Below are positions 1-12,400 of a stretch of 64,000 bases of DNA, piece after piece; within the stretch, counting starts at the first letter, position 1; each line of letters begins with the position of its first letter. Source of the DNA: Mortierella alpina (lineage: Eukaryota; Mortierellomycota; Mortierellomycetes; Mortierellales; Mortierellaceae); NCBI GenBank assembly GCA_029449245.1, contig JANATF010000006.1:1736001-1800000 (forward strand), given 5' to 3'. The notes below the pieces were generated by a model that saw only the letters and a list, made by a program, of their open reading frames with translations, did no database searches and had not been told where the DNA came from. Both the position numbers and the translations under genes were made by a program.

Positions 1-269
1 AAGAAGTGAATTATCGTAGGCAATTTTCCCAAGACTGACTCTTGACCATTTCACCATTTCATCAGTTCACCAGTTCACCGAATACATGTATTGTATACAA
101 TTCATGTGGTGCCATGGGCATGCAAAACCAGAAGTTTGACTGTATATGTCTGACTACAGACGCGCACCTGGCCAGGCATGGCGCCAGGATGTCTTCATGC
201 ACCAGTGTGCGACATAACCAAAAGAAGTCTCATCGAAAGCCATACCTTACTACAACAGTAGCTTTTTCG

Positions 270-277
270 TATAAATA
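270..277 (+). promoter_or_regulatory. TATA box of the hAT transposase gene
   Basis: A TATAAATA octamer lies 40 bp upstream of the first ATG of the transposase gene at 317. Both the match and the spacing suit a TATA element with a very short 5' leader. Only sequence and position support it; no transcription start is known. Confidence 0.45.
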
Positions 278-316
278 CACCAGGGTAGAGGTGCTGGTCA
301 ATCATCCCTATCATCC

Positions 317-2879
317 ATGCAACTGCCGACACAAACCAGTCACATGACAATGGTGCCTCGATACAAACGCCCACGAGAATCCTCCTCCTCAAATCGCCAA
401 CATCAACAACCACATACCTCCTCGCCTTCGTTCTCAACGGACACTTACATCCCGTCTCCAGGAGCGTCAACCTCATCGACTTCAATCTTAAAGGCCACTT
501 ACATCCCATCTCCAGGGGCGTCAACATCCTCTTCCGCCTTGTTTGCGCATGGAGCATTTAGCTCCCCTACAGGAACGTCGACCTCGGCCTCATTCGACAG
601 AAGCCCCTCGGCAAGACCGTCGTCCAAAGTATCAGCAGCGGGCAATTGCAGTGAAGCTTCTAGTCACCAAGCAGTGCCTTCAATCAGCTCGACAATTATC
701 GAATTCGAGCCTTCTCTTTCAGATCACTTAGAAAGGAATCACGAAGACTTGCCGAAGGAAGGAGGTGAGCAGCAGGATGAGGAGAAAGACGAGCAGTCGG
801 ATGAGGGAAGCCTGCTGTCGGATTCATCGCTTGCTCCATCCGCCTCGATTAGCCAACAGTCCGCCGCTTCTGCGCTTTCGTTGCCAAAGGTCCCAAGTAA
901 GTAACCATATATACCACGCGCCCAATGCATCGCCGTTTTCCTCGACTGTGCATGCTAACAGTATCCGTCTCTTACACGCTATAGAAAAGTACCGGAAGTA
1001 CTTTAAGACCGAGAGGATATATATATCCCAGCACAAGTCTGAGGACAAATTCGTATGCAGACGTTGCGGCGCCCAGATGTCGCCCAAAAGCGGACATAGT
1101 ACACTCGGTTATCATCTTAGACTTCATCCTGAGAACAAAGGCAAAGGAAGAGCGGTGAACGAAGGACTTCCAGGACAACAGCGCCTTGGAGGTGACCTTG
1201 TACAATCAACCCTCACCGGAACCGCCACAACTGCACAAAAGAGGGAGGCAATCAAGAACGCGGCTCTAAAGTGGGTCGTCTCGGCCTATATTCCTTTCTC
1301 AGCTTTTGACGACGAGTCCTATCGAGCCTTTATGCAGTTGATCAACCCAGTCATCACCGTACCCTGTTCAGCCACGATTCGCGGTAGCTTGCATGACTAT
1401 CGCTTTGGCCTTCAAGAAAAAATCGAACAGCTCCTCTCCAGAACATTCAAGGTGGGATCGATGACGGTCGACGACTGTACATCCGATAGCAAACGCCCAT
1501 TCATGGGTCTGACCTTGCATTGGCTGGACAGTGCGTTCAGAGGGTATGAGTGCACACTGGATCTTATGCCACATCCCTACCCTCACAACGGAGACTCCGT
1601 TGCGGATGTGATACGTAAGTTAGGCGTGCATACTTTGTTATGTAGAAGCAATGAGTACACCAATTCTAATTGTCTTTCAACTTCGCACCACATAGGAAAT
1701 ACCATTGATCATTGGGGAATCAAGGGTTCGATTGCGGCTTTGACAACGGACAACGCTTCAGTAATGATCAATGCTGCGGGGAAGGCGGGTCTAGAGCGGC
1801 TGCCCTGTGCTTGTCACATTCTACACAATTCGGTCAGGTCCGCACTCCAGCAGCACGAGCCACTGAAGATGGTTGTAAAGAAGTTTCATGAACTTGCGTT
1901 ACTCTTTCATCGTTCTCCCAAACTGACTCAGGCCCTTGGTCTTGAGCAGGAACGATTGAGGACACCTCAAATCAAGGTTGTACTTGATGTTGAGACTCGT
2001 TGGAACAGTACCCTGGCTATGCTACAACGGATGGTGGACCTCAAGGGACCGATTGCAGCAGTACGGACGGCGTTACGCGGTATGCCAGACGAGCGCGAAA
2101 CCCTAGCAGTACTCAACAACCTTTACCCGAGCGACGACGAATGGAGAACAGCGACTCTGGTCATTGACGCGCTAGCCGTTTTCGAGGATGCCTCTTTGAT
2201 TTTCAGCTCCTCCGAACATGGACTGGCCGCGTCCATGTTTCCATGGATGACCATGTTGTTTTTTGCGTTGGAGGAGAGTCAGACTGGAGTCGAATCCGTG
2301 GACAAACTTCGGAAGGAGCTTCAGAATGAAATAGGCGAACGGGTAAATTGTGAAGAGACATTGCTCAAGGCTTCGTTCTTTCACCCAACATACAACCTGC
2401 TCCTCAAACACGGCAATGCGGAGAGGTTCAATGACCTCAAAGATCTTATACGCCGAGAGATGCAGGATATTTCGCCATCGGTCCCGGCCACTGTCCAACC
2501 ATCAGGAGACAAAGCGGCTCCCTCTCACGGACTGTCGAGAGCCATGCAGCGGCTTGTTGCCATGCAGGATCCTGTAGGCAACGAAGACGAACCAGGTGAT
2601 GAGGTTGACAGATACTTCCAGAACCGACAATGTCAGGATATTTCCATCAATCCTTTGGATTGGTGGAGGCTTCACGACACAGTATTTCCTTCCATGGCCG
2701 TCTTGGCCAGAAAGTATCTTTCCATTCCAGCAGCATCGGTTGCATCGGAGAGAATGTTCAGCTGTGCTGGAAACTTTGTTACAGACACCCGTAACCGCCT
2801 GACGGATGGGTGCGTGAGCGACCTTGTTTTTTGCAACAAGGCACTGAAGACTCTGCAGCAGGTAGCCAAAAAGAAATAA
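317..2879 (+). mobile_element. hAT-family DNA transposase, apparently full length
   Basis: Cut-and-paste transposase of the hAT superfamily, modelled as three exons: 317-896, 985-1614 and 1696-2879 (797 aa, in frame). The 81-nt second intron is open in frame, but its ends are a good donor (GTAAGT) and acceptor (CACATAG), and removing it restores the family spacing. The N-terminus is Ser/Thr-rich, with an 18-aa imperfect tandem repeat of TYIPSPGASTSS type. A BED-like zinc finger follows (CRRCGA, then HLRLHPENK). The RNase H-like core shows TVDDCTSD, LTTDNASVM, LPCACHILHN and the hAT signature DVETRWNSTLAML. The C-terminus holds the dimerisation block ASVASERMFSCAGN. There is no stop or frameshift, so the copy may be active. 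The 5' inverted terminus was not found and may lie left of the window. Confidence 0.9.
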
Positions 2880-3003
2880 TATGAATATTACTCCAAACAA
2901 CTTTCGAATCGCTGCCAACATCGCACTTTTGCTTCCAATCGCTGCCTGAATGCTTCTTTGAATCACTTGATGAGCCTCAGCGGCAAAAAAAAACAAACTC
3001 GCT

Positions 3004-3282
3004 ATTAACCTGGTTAACCCACTTAACTGGTTAACCGGTTAACCCGGTTGACTGATTAACCCGGTTGACTGGTCAAAACGGTTGACTTGACCCACTTGAC
3101 TGGTTAACCCAGTTGACTGGTCAAATCGGTTGACCTATTACCCATTGACACATTGGCCGGTTGACCGACTTGTTGACCGACGTTGACCAAAAAGTTGACC
3201 TAACTTTTTAACCGATTAACTAGCAAGGTTCTCAGGTCAATTGACCCTTTGACCAAAAGGGTGGTCGGTTAAAATCCCTACC
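3004..3282. repeat. Subterminal GGTTAAC/GGTTGAC motif array, putative 3' end of the hAT element
   Basis: About 280 bp hold more than 20 copies of a degenerate heptamer GGTTRAC, in both orientations, spaced roughly 8-12 bp. Several copies form the palindrome GGTTAACC. The array starts about 125 bp after the transposase stop codon and ends at GGTTAAAATCCCTA, which resembles a hAT terminus (TAGGG on the other strand). Clustered short transposase-binding repeats near the ends are known for hAT elements such as Ac. Assigning this array that role is inference. The units are too degenerate for a simple satellite. Confidence 0.65.
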
Positions 3283-3328
3283 ATCATCATCATCGTTTCT
3301 GTGTGAGGGATAACCTACTCGGCAACCT

Positions 3329-3354
3329 GGGTTGTCAATATTGCATGGCAACCC
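3329..3354. repeat. Hairpin inside the left MITE terminus
   Basis: GGGTTGTCA, 8 bp of spacer, then TGGCAACCC: a near-perfect inverted repeat nested within the left terminal repeat. It has a partner in the right terminus. Confidence 0.7.
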
Positions 3355-3663
3355 CATACAAAGTCATTTTTCTTTTTCTTCTCGCCAACGGCGATCCTCT
3401 TAACACAATTCCTCTTTTTTCACGTTGGCCACGACGCCCGACGTCCCTAGCCCCATCACCGCACGTTTGTTTCCAAATATCTACTCCTACCATCCCTCCA
3501 CGCTCAAAAAAGTGATTTTTTCATATGAGTAGCGGCCTGAAGACAACTTAAGGATCGTCAACAGAGAGACAGCGCGAAGAGACGTGTTCTGATGTATTTT
3601 GGAGTCTCCATCGTTACTTTTGAAGCAACAGGGTAAAATGTAATTTACATGGGTTTTGTGCGT

Positions 3664-3689
3664 GGGTTGTCAAAATTGCATGACAACCC
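3664..3689. repeat. Hairpin inside the right MITE terminus
   Basis: GGGTTGTCA, 8 bp of spacer, then TGACAACCC: a perfect 9-bp inverted repeat, the right-hand counterpart of the hairpin at 3329-3354. Each terminus of the element therefore has its own fold-back. Confidence 0.75.
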
Positions 3690-3719
3690 GGGTTGCCGAA
3701 TAGGTTCTCCCTTTCTGTG

Positions 3720-4263
3720 AAAGATATTTGTAAATGCTAGTTTTTTCCTCGACTTAGCGGTGTGCTCAATGGGTGGAAACGCTGGACAAAGCTGCGGTTG
3801 AGCCATTGATCTTTCACTGTGGAAACTTGCTCATAAGTTGATTTCACAGTCCGGTCTACCAACATTGAGATGTATAGAATCGTTGTCCGAATATGTTACT
3901 TACCCCACCATCGTTGTCTGTGCTGCTTCTCCTCATCGTTCATTATCATGAGGAAGTGATGGCCAATGTCTCTGAATTTTACCTTCAAAAACGATCGAAC
4001 TTGTTCAAAGAAGAATCAGTTATCAGCCGCGGCGAGCAATTCATTCTGTATCAATTGTGGGGCCTCTATTTTTATTGCTTTCAAAAAAAAAAAAAAGAAG
4101 AATGATGGATTGAAAAACGGAAAGTGAGAAAAAGGAAGGATAAAATTGGGGAAACACTTTCCATGCGCGAAAAGCGCGGCGGGGGGAAAAGATAACAAAA
4201 AACAAAAAAAAGTCAAGGAGGTATCTGAAAGCAAAATACAATATGTTTCGTTCTTTTCTTCCT
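3720..4263. other. Intergenic, nothing recognised
   Basis: AT-rich spacer between the MITE and the 3' end of the METAP1 gene, with A/T homopolymer runs around 4081-4220. A 70-codon frame at 3893 shows no domain and ends in an A-run. No RNA gene was seen. Confidence 0.5.
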
Positions 4264-5842
4264 CTAACGAGCCGTAAGAATCTCGACTCCAGTCTCGGTA
4301 ACAACCATTGTTTGTTCAAACTGGGCAGAGCGCTTTCCATCCTGGGTGACGGCGGTCCAGTTATCGGGCCACATCTCATCCCTCCAAGTGCCCTCGTTGA
4401 TCATGGGCTCGATCGTAAAAACATGACCGACCTTCATGACACCAATAGCCTTGTTGCGAGCATAGTGGGGGATGTTGGGTGCGCAGTGGAAGAGGCGGTG
4501 AATTCCATGACCGCAATACGTCTTGACGACCGAGAATCCTTCGCTCTTGGCGTGCTTCTCAATCACATTTCCGAGATCTCTATACAATGCACCGGGTTTG
4601 ACTAGAGCGCCAATATCAAATCGGCGGACAAAGGGAAACGTGAGGTGTCAGTTTGTCATACTGGGAAGGATGAATATAACTAGATCGGAATAGCAAAACG
4701 AGAGCATGAACGTACCCATGGCAATGGCCTTCTCCAGGCACTCTCTAGCATTCTTGATCAGGCGCAAGCCGTTGTCATCGACATTGCCGACGGGAACAGT
4801 CTCGTTGAGATCAGCGTGGAATCCATCCTTGTAGACAGTGACATCCAAGTTAACGAGATCTCCGTCCCTCAGGGGGCGCATATCGGGGACACCATGGCAA
4901 ATAACCTCGTTGACAGAGGTACAGCATGACTTTTTGAATCCATTGTAGTTCAGGGGCGATGGGTATCCACCACGCTCAATCGTTGCGTCGTGAATAATGC
5001 GGTCGATCTCGTCCGTCGTGACGCCAACCTTGACAGCCGCTACTCCAATGTCAATGACCTCGCGAGCAATCTATTCATGAAAAAGGTGGTGATTAAAAAA
5101 CTTTTTGATACGAAAGTTGTTGATCACACAACATCAACTGGTAAGGGTTCCTGAGCCAAGCTGTCCTGGTGGTTTACCTTGCAGACCTTGCGCAGGGCAT
5201 CAATGTCCTTCTTGGGAAGGCACTCAATTGTTGAAGAGCTGCGGATGTTTTGCTCCGAAAGGGGAATTCCAGTCTCTGCATAGTCTGGCTTCTGAATGTT
5301 GTCCGGAACAGCGCGGCGAGGGGACAAGGGGTAGACGGGTCTTAGGGATCCGGTGTACTTGTAACCAGGCCATGGGTCAGATCCGCCGGTCTCTAAGAAG
5401 GTGTATGGCACAGTTCGAACGAAGCAGGCACTGTCAGTATCTCCTTGGAAACAGTGTGGCATATAGGGTGATCGCACAAACTCTCCGTACCTCCTGCTGG
5501 GCCGTTAGCCATAGCGGCAATCTTGTGAATGGCCTTGTGAGTTCCCTGGAAAACCGAGTGGAAATCACCACAGGAAAGGAAAAACGTGGAAAGTACATGA
5601 TGTCAGTCCTTTCGTCCAGCAAGTTCAGGGACATGGATGCAGATACTGAAGAGGGTCCAGCCTGTTGTCCCGAGGCGTGCGAGGTAGGTTTTGCTGCGTT
5701 TGCGTACCCAGTTGTCCTTGAAGCATGTCTGCGAGCAAAAGAAGGAGTTGGGGATGCCAAGCTTCAAGCAGCTGGGGCACTGCAGCGCAGCGGGCTTTGA
5801 GCAGTTGAGTCCCTGGCACAGCTGTTCCGAGGAGGTTGACAT
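4264..5842 (-). CDS. METAP1: Methionine aminopeptidase 1
   Basis: Removes the initiator methionine from nascent proteins at the ribosome. Five exons: 5842-5708, 5545-5491, 5443-5178, 5070-4716 and 4601-4264. They give 382 aa, close to human and yeast type 1 enzymes (about 386). The N-terminus holds the type 1 zinc finger ([22 protein letters not shown]). A linker follows ([19 protein letters not shown]), then the pita-bread catalytic domain. Its metal ligands are visible in [42 protein letters not shown] and SAQFEQT. The last has Gln after the Glu ligand where human has His. The start is the ATG opening [10 protein letters not shown]. It is head to head with TAF2, 562 bp apart. Confidence 0.95.
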
Positions 5843-6404
5843 GGTGTCTGTGAATGAAGAGGACGTCGGTGTGGGTGGAGACAAAGAACAGGGCGAGCTG
5901 TGCAACGCACAAGGTGAGAAAAAATAATCAGTGGGCGGCCGCCCAGCCCGTGTTTACCAGACAAGCCACACGACGTGTGGAGCACAATATACCGCTGCGA
6001 TGGCCGAGTGTCATGCACGACATCTGTCTTCTCGCTGTCCTCGCTGTCCTTGCTGCATCGTCCACGGCGCCTCGACCAAGCGCACACCTACTTCTCCCGC
6101 CCCAGCAGACCACTCTCTCGCGGCTCACCAGGGCAGCAGCGCAGGTTGACCCTCCTTCATCCTCCCGCACCTCACCGCGTGCAGCATCACCTTCGTTTGC
6201 TTCTCGGCATCGCTCGCACATACAACAGGCGCGTCAGGGACATTTGTTTGTTGGCTGCCATCCACCGCCTCGAGTCTCCACAGTAGTGTTGCTGCCCATA
6301 CTATCAAGCACCTGCTTCCTCATCCGCAAAGGCTCTCTCGGCTCTTCACACACAACAGGACTATACAGCACATTCAACTCTTGCCTTAGCCGCGATCCTT
6401 CAAG
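5843..6404. promoter_or_regulatory. Shared promoter region METAP1/TAF2
   Basis: 562 bp between two divergent start codons, pyrimidine-rich on the TAF2 side (about 6010-6330). No TATA box or known operator could be picked out. A two-way promoter is inferred from layout. Confidence 0.4.
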
Positions 6405-9400
6405 ATGCAGAAGAGTGAAGTCAACCGGAAACCATATACATTATAAGTGCCTTGCTTTGGGATACTCCACCCCATGTTTATTCTGTGCATTGCTGACATG
6501 CTCCATCGCGGTTCCAGTCCTCATCTAACCGGCATCCATTGATTCTCCTTTCTCGGCCTAACACAAGCCATCAGAAGGTGGCCATCGATGTCGACTTTCG
6601 GAGTCAGACCCTGAGGGTAAGTTGGCCATCGAGTCTCAAGGCATTTGATGGTATAAATGACAAAGACTAACGCAGCCTTGTTCTTGCTATATAGGGCTCG
6701 ACAGAGCTGTTCATACTGCCTTTGATTGAGGATCTTTCAAAAATCAGAATCAACTGTCGTCAAAGCGGTATGTGGCGTAGACAGAGGGGAGAAAGCACTG
6801 GCGTCCGTCTCTATGCTGACCTCTAACCATCTTTATGGTGTATCATTCTGTAGAGGTCCTGGCTGTTTATGTCAACTCGACGCCTTGCAGTTTTACCTAC
6901 CAGGACTCCATCAAGGACTCGCTCGTACTAATGAAGGAGGGCGATGCGACCAATCATCAGGATTTAAAACGGCGCTGGTCCATGGCTACAGCAGAGGACG
7001 ATGACGGAGAGCTACATGTGGTCATTCCAAGGGGCATGGTTGTGGCGAGTCTTGTAAGTGGCATCAGCTTGAGCGCCTGAGCCATGTTGAAATCAACATC
7101 AGTACTGACTACTCTTATGAATCCTTTTTTCCACAATTTTTCCTCGTAGATGGATGAGGAGAGCATTAACAGGGCATCCCATATCGTCGATGCAGGCCGA
7201 GGTAGGATGCTTTTAAGGCAGAGAGGATTTTTACAGGGTTTTGTACCAGAAAGAGCCTGGCACTTATAGAGCAACCATGCCTGTTTTAGACGCCTCAACG
7301 CCCGAGCCATCCACGCCACAGACTCCTGCAGCTGTACCAGTATTAAGTTCTAGCGTCAACTTTGCAACACTCACCGTTCGCATCGATTTTCAACTGGAAG
7401 GCCCCTCCGCAGGCGTGTTCTTCACCGGACCGGATCCTATTAATGCCCCAAACGTAAGAGCCTTCACTATTTCTGGGCTGGCCTGATTTTGGGACATCTT
7501 GTATCCTCTGACATCTAATCCCACTGCAATCCTTTGATATTTTAGCGGGCGCATTGTGTATATACCATCAACCAACCACTACCTGGTGCAGCAAGACTAT
7601 GGCTTCCTTGCCTGGACCGGCTGGCAGAAAGGTGTACATGGGATCTGGACTTTATCACACCAGCCTTTGCACCGGGCGAGGATTTGTCAGATGGATTGGA
7701 GGGTTGGTCAGCAGAAGATTACGAAGAGGACGAAAAAGTGCATGTCATTTGCAGCGGCGACCTCCTTCAACGGACAGTTCACCCCTCGAACCCCAGCAAA
7801 CATGTCTTTCACTACAGCATTCCTGTTCCGACCCCTGCTGCATCAATTTCGTTTGTCGCTGGCGTTTTTGAGGTGATTAAACTCAGCCTCCAGGACTACA
7901 CCATTCAGGACCAAGGAAACGAAGAAGATGGGGGCGAAATCGAGGAAGGCGAGAATGATGACGACGGCAAGGAAAAAGCGACAAAGTCCAGCGCAGCAGT
8001 AGCCAGAGGCTCAATACCCGAAATGTATGCTTTCTGCCCGCCAGGTCGGGTACCAGAGTTACGACATACGAGCGCCTTTCTCGTCAAGGCGATGGAGTTT
8101 TTCATGCATGAAATCGGATCATATCCGTTCCAGACCTTCAAGCTGGTATTCGTCGAGGATTCTTGGGCACCAACCTTCACCTCCGCCTCTATGGCCGTTT
8201 GCAATACGTCTCTTTTACATCCGGACGACGTGATCGATCAAGTGTTTGAAAGCAGGAAGGTGCTGACGCAAGCCCTGGCTCAGCAGTGGTTCGGATGCCA
8301 CATCGTCCCGAAATCATGGCCAGACATTTGGGTCATTGTGGGTCTTGCCAACTTTGTCTCATCTCTGTTTCTCAAGAAGTTATTCGGAACGAACGAGTAC
8401 CGTTTCAGGATGAAAAAGGACATTGAGCGCTGTTGCACCATGGATAAGGATCGTCCGCCACTCTACAACCCCAATATCGCCTACCCAATTGATCAGGACG
8501 ACCTCGAGTTCATAGGACTAAAGGCACCGCTAGTCCTGCACATGTTAGACAAACGCATGTCGAAAGGCGGTTCTTCCTTGGGACTCTCGCGGGTTATACC
8601 CAAGATCCTAGTTTCTGTCATGAGTGGCGAGCTCAACCATAACGCAATTGGCACCCACTGGTTCCTAAAGACGTGCCGAAAAGTCAGTGGGCTCGAGACC
8701 AAAGGATTCTCGGATCAGTGGATCTACAACAGCGGATGCCCCATCTTTTACTTTTCGTATCACTTTAACCGGAAAAAGATGGTGGTCGAGATCAACATGC
8801 GCCAGTCGTCGACTAATGCTCAGATAGTGGACAGAAGTCGAATGGCCTTGAACAGCGAACATCCCCCACCCACCATTTTCACAGGGACCATGACAGCGCG
8901 CATTCACGAGGCCGACGGTACACCATACGAGCACGTTCTTGATATTCAGGATGCAGGAAAGCGCTTTGAGGTTCAGTTCAATACCAAATACAAGCGTATT
9001 CGTCGCAACACCAAACGATTCCAAGCCAAACAAGCGGCCGCTGCCGCCGCGGCGCGCGAGGCCGAGGAGGAAGGCGATATTGAGGATGGTTTAGGCTCAT
9101 TGGGCTTCGGAGCTGGACTCTGGGAAAATGAGAAGGAAAAGGAGGAGTGGCAGGTCGTGGAGTGGGGCCAGGACGATGAAAACGGAGCCATCAGTGCCAC
9201 ATTCGAGTGGATCCGTCTGGATGCCGAGTTCGAGTGGGTCTGTCAACTGCGCTTTGAACAGCCTGATTTTATGTGGGCTGCTCAGCTTCAGAAGGATCGG
9301 GACGTCGTGGCTCAATACGAAGCCATCTTGGCCCTTGGATCACTACCATCACCCGCTGCCTCAACCTCGCTCTTGAAGACCTTGCTGGATACGAGGTGCT

Positions 9401-12400
9401 TCTTCCGCGTCCGTATGGAGGCTGCCTACGCTATCGGCCGATGTGCTCTTCCACAGACGGAATGGGTGGGGCTGCTGCACCTCACCAAGACTTTTCAGCA
9501 CAAGTATTGTTATTCACCGACACACTCAACAACGTTCCAGTCACCCGATGGCACCATCCCGTGCATGCCAAAGCCGAATGACTTTAGTAGCTTGGCAGAG
9601 TACTATGTCCAAAAGGTACGCAAATGGAGACCGCTCGCATCCCTGATAGTCATGAATAGCCTTGTGCTTGTTGTTAATGTGAATAGCATACTGATTATTC
9701 GTTACTGTTTTATACCACATTTAATAGGCAATCCCAGTCGCGCTCTCCAACATTAGGGATGAAAAGGGCTATTGTCCCCTCAGAGTCCGACAGTTCTTAC
9801 TTGACCTTTTGCGCTTCAACGACAACACCGGCAATGTATTCTCGGACAACTTTTACATCAGCAATCTCGTTTCAGCCCTTGGTCACTCGTTGATTCCGGA
9901 ACTTTCGCGTTCCATGGATTTGGAAAACGATTTTGAAGACGATACTCAGCGCCTGGAAGATTTGGCAGGAGCAGAAATATTGGATCAAGCCGTTCGTGAG
10001 ATTGACCGGTACCGCACTCTGGACTACCTGATCCCATCGTATCATAATTCAATCACAGTCAGCTGTCTACAGGCGAGTATGCGACTCATGTTGGCTGGCC
10101 TGATACCTCGCGACCTCAAGACGTTCATGGTTCATACCCGGTTCGGCAACTTTGTGAACGTGCGCCTCGCTGCGTTCGATTCGATGCTCCTATTGGGAAG
10201 TCTGGAGAACTACAAGGTCTCCGAGTATTTCTGCAACGTGATTGAGAGGGACCCGTCGCCTTATATCCGCTTCCGTCTTTCGCAGAGCATGACAGAGGTC
10301 TTGGGTGTCTTTATGGCGCATGATGACCTTGAAGGCGGCCGCGATATGTATGAGAGTCTCGTCGAAGAGGACAATGGCATTGTTACCGGGTACGACTCTT
10401 CTATGCCCGCTAGCGACCGGCAGGTCCTGCAAGGGCAAGGTATGATCCGCAAGATTTACGGGGAGCAGCCTGTTCTGCGACAGGAAGTTTGGAGGATTCT
10501 TACGAGCAACCCTTATCTGGAGCACCGAACGCTCAAGTACCTACTTTTGTTTTGCGACATCCTCTACCCTCCTGGAGAGCCACTCGTTTCAAAGCTCAAG
10601 TTCCGCTTGGCCCCAATTGACGATGTGGTCATGAACGAGGTTGCACCGCCGGCACCAGAGCCAACCCCAACTCCAGCTCAAGTTCCGGTGCACACTCTCG
10701 GTACACTCGCCACGGCAGCACCGCAGCCTATTGCCCCTACTCCGACCTCCACGTCCATCCAGAACTTGGCTCCGACAAACGGCTCAATGGCATTGTCTCA
10801 ACCCAATATCGGCTCGACTCATATCCCTGCCATGGCTCCCGAACTGCTGGCTGCTGTCGACTCGTCCCCAATGATGCAACTTTCGCGTAGCCAGATGCAG
10901 CCACCCCCTCCTGTCATCGCTCCGATTGCCGTCGCTGCCCCAACAACGCCAAAGCCTCCAAAGGTCAAGGCAGAAACCACGAAGGTTCCCAAGGCACCCA
11001 AGCCAAAGGCCCCGACTATTGCAGTTGCGGACCCAGGTTAGTTTTTGATGGACGACTCTAGAGATATGGCTTGTTTTGAAGTGCCAAGTGAACCGTTATT
11101 AATATTCTACTTTCGCGCATGCATATAGTTGTTCAACAACCGATACTTACTGTGATGCCTTCTGAGACTGCATCCACTATGGCTTCCTCGTCCAAGGATC
11201 TACCCGTTCCATTGGTAGCGCAGGTCAAAGAGGAGCCACTTACTTCGCCTCCTGCAATCGCTCCCCCATGGCAAGCCGAGCTTAAGGCGCCAGTCAAACC
11301 ACCAAGCAAGAAGCCGGAGCCCAAGCCGAAGCCTGTTCAAACTACAAAGACGACTCCTACCATGGCACCAGCATCGTCTGAGGTTGTCTCAGCGCCTGTT
11401 GCGACTCCTGTCCTTAAGACCGCCTCGGAAGACAAATCTCGGAAGGTGGTGCAGCTCATGCCGGAGAAGCATCTTCGCCAGTGCCACAAAGTTTGGCGAA
11501 AGATGGTAAAGCACAAGTCTTCGATTCGGTTCCGAATGCCCGTGGATCCTATTGCCGAGAATATCCCGAATTATTTCGAGATTGTAAAGAGGCCCATGGA
11601 TTTGAGCACGATCAAGGCCAAACTGGACGACGGCAAATATGCAAAAATGGAAGAGTTTGAGGACGACGTGCGACTCATGCTTAGCAATTGCGCAAAGTTC
11701 AACCCTGTCGGGACCATGGTCTATAACGAAGGGCAAGAGCTCGAAGCCGTCTTTGATAGTGCGTGGGCAGATGTGCTTGAGACGACTGGCGCCCGGGTTC
11801 CGGAAGTGAACATCACAATTGTGGAGACACCCAAGGCCTCAGCTCCTTCAATTACATCGTCAACGCAGGTCGCTTCCACAGCAGGACTCAGTGGCCAGCA
11901 TAGCAACCAAACCATTGCTCACTCTCCGGCTGCCTCAACTCTTACCGCAGTGGTCCCGAAGCCGCTGTCGTCAACATCGAACAGATCCTCTGAGCTGTCA
12001 AAATGCAAATTAATCGTCAAGAAGTTGATGAAGGACCCTTGTGCGTACGAATTTCTGCAGCCCGTGGACCCAATCTTGCAAGGAATCCCGCTATATCCCA
12101 AGATCATCACATCACCGATGGATCTAGGAACGATTCGCAACAAGCTGGACGCGAACGAGTACAGGAGCGCGATTGAGGTTAAGGAGCATATCGAGCTGGT
12201 AGTGTCAAACTGCCGCAAATTCAATCCTAGAAGTTCGCCTGTGGTCGATCAAGCAAATGCCCTTGAGAACTTGATGCTTGCCGAGTGGGAGGCTGCCTTT
12301 GGAAGCCATGGCGGAGGCGCTGCAGGGACCGACTTGGGTGCAGCATCGATGGATGGCGGCGGTAAGAGCAGCAGCACGAAGCCCAAGAGCAAGTCAGTAA

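Larger units (their letters stand above)
3304..3711. mobile_element. MITE-like non-autonomous DNA element, 408 bp, 8-bp target duplication
   Basis: The outer ends at 3307-3337 and 3681-3711 are inverted copies matching at about 28 of 31 positions. They run GGGATAACCTACTCGGCAAC on the left and GGGAGAACCTATTCGGCAAC on the reverse complement of the right. The direct repeat TTTCTGTG flanks the element exactly (3296-3303 and 3712-3719). An 8-bp duplication is typical of hAT insertion. The left end carries three extra bases (TGA) between duplication and inverted repeat. There is no coding capacity inside. Mobilisation by a hAT transposase is inferred from the duplication length only. Confidence 0.75.

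Noticed and set aside
17-70. Possible 5' terminus of the hAT element (TAGGCAATTTT, then TTCACC repeats)
   Set aside because: Only a loose likeness to TAGGGATTTT, no matching 8-bp flanks, and the TTCACC motif is not the GGTTRAC unit.
765-2879. Single long frame taken as the whole transposase
   Set aside because: It begins at GTG inside the Ser-rich exon of another frame. The intron 897-984 joins 317-896 to 985 onward in phase, so the upstream part of this frame is intronic or shadow.
4243-4605. Open frame opposite the last METAP1 exon
   Set aside because: It mirrors conserved METAP1 codons on the other strand and has no domain of its own.
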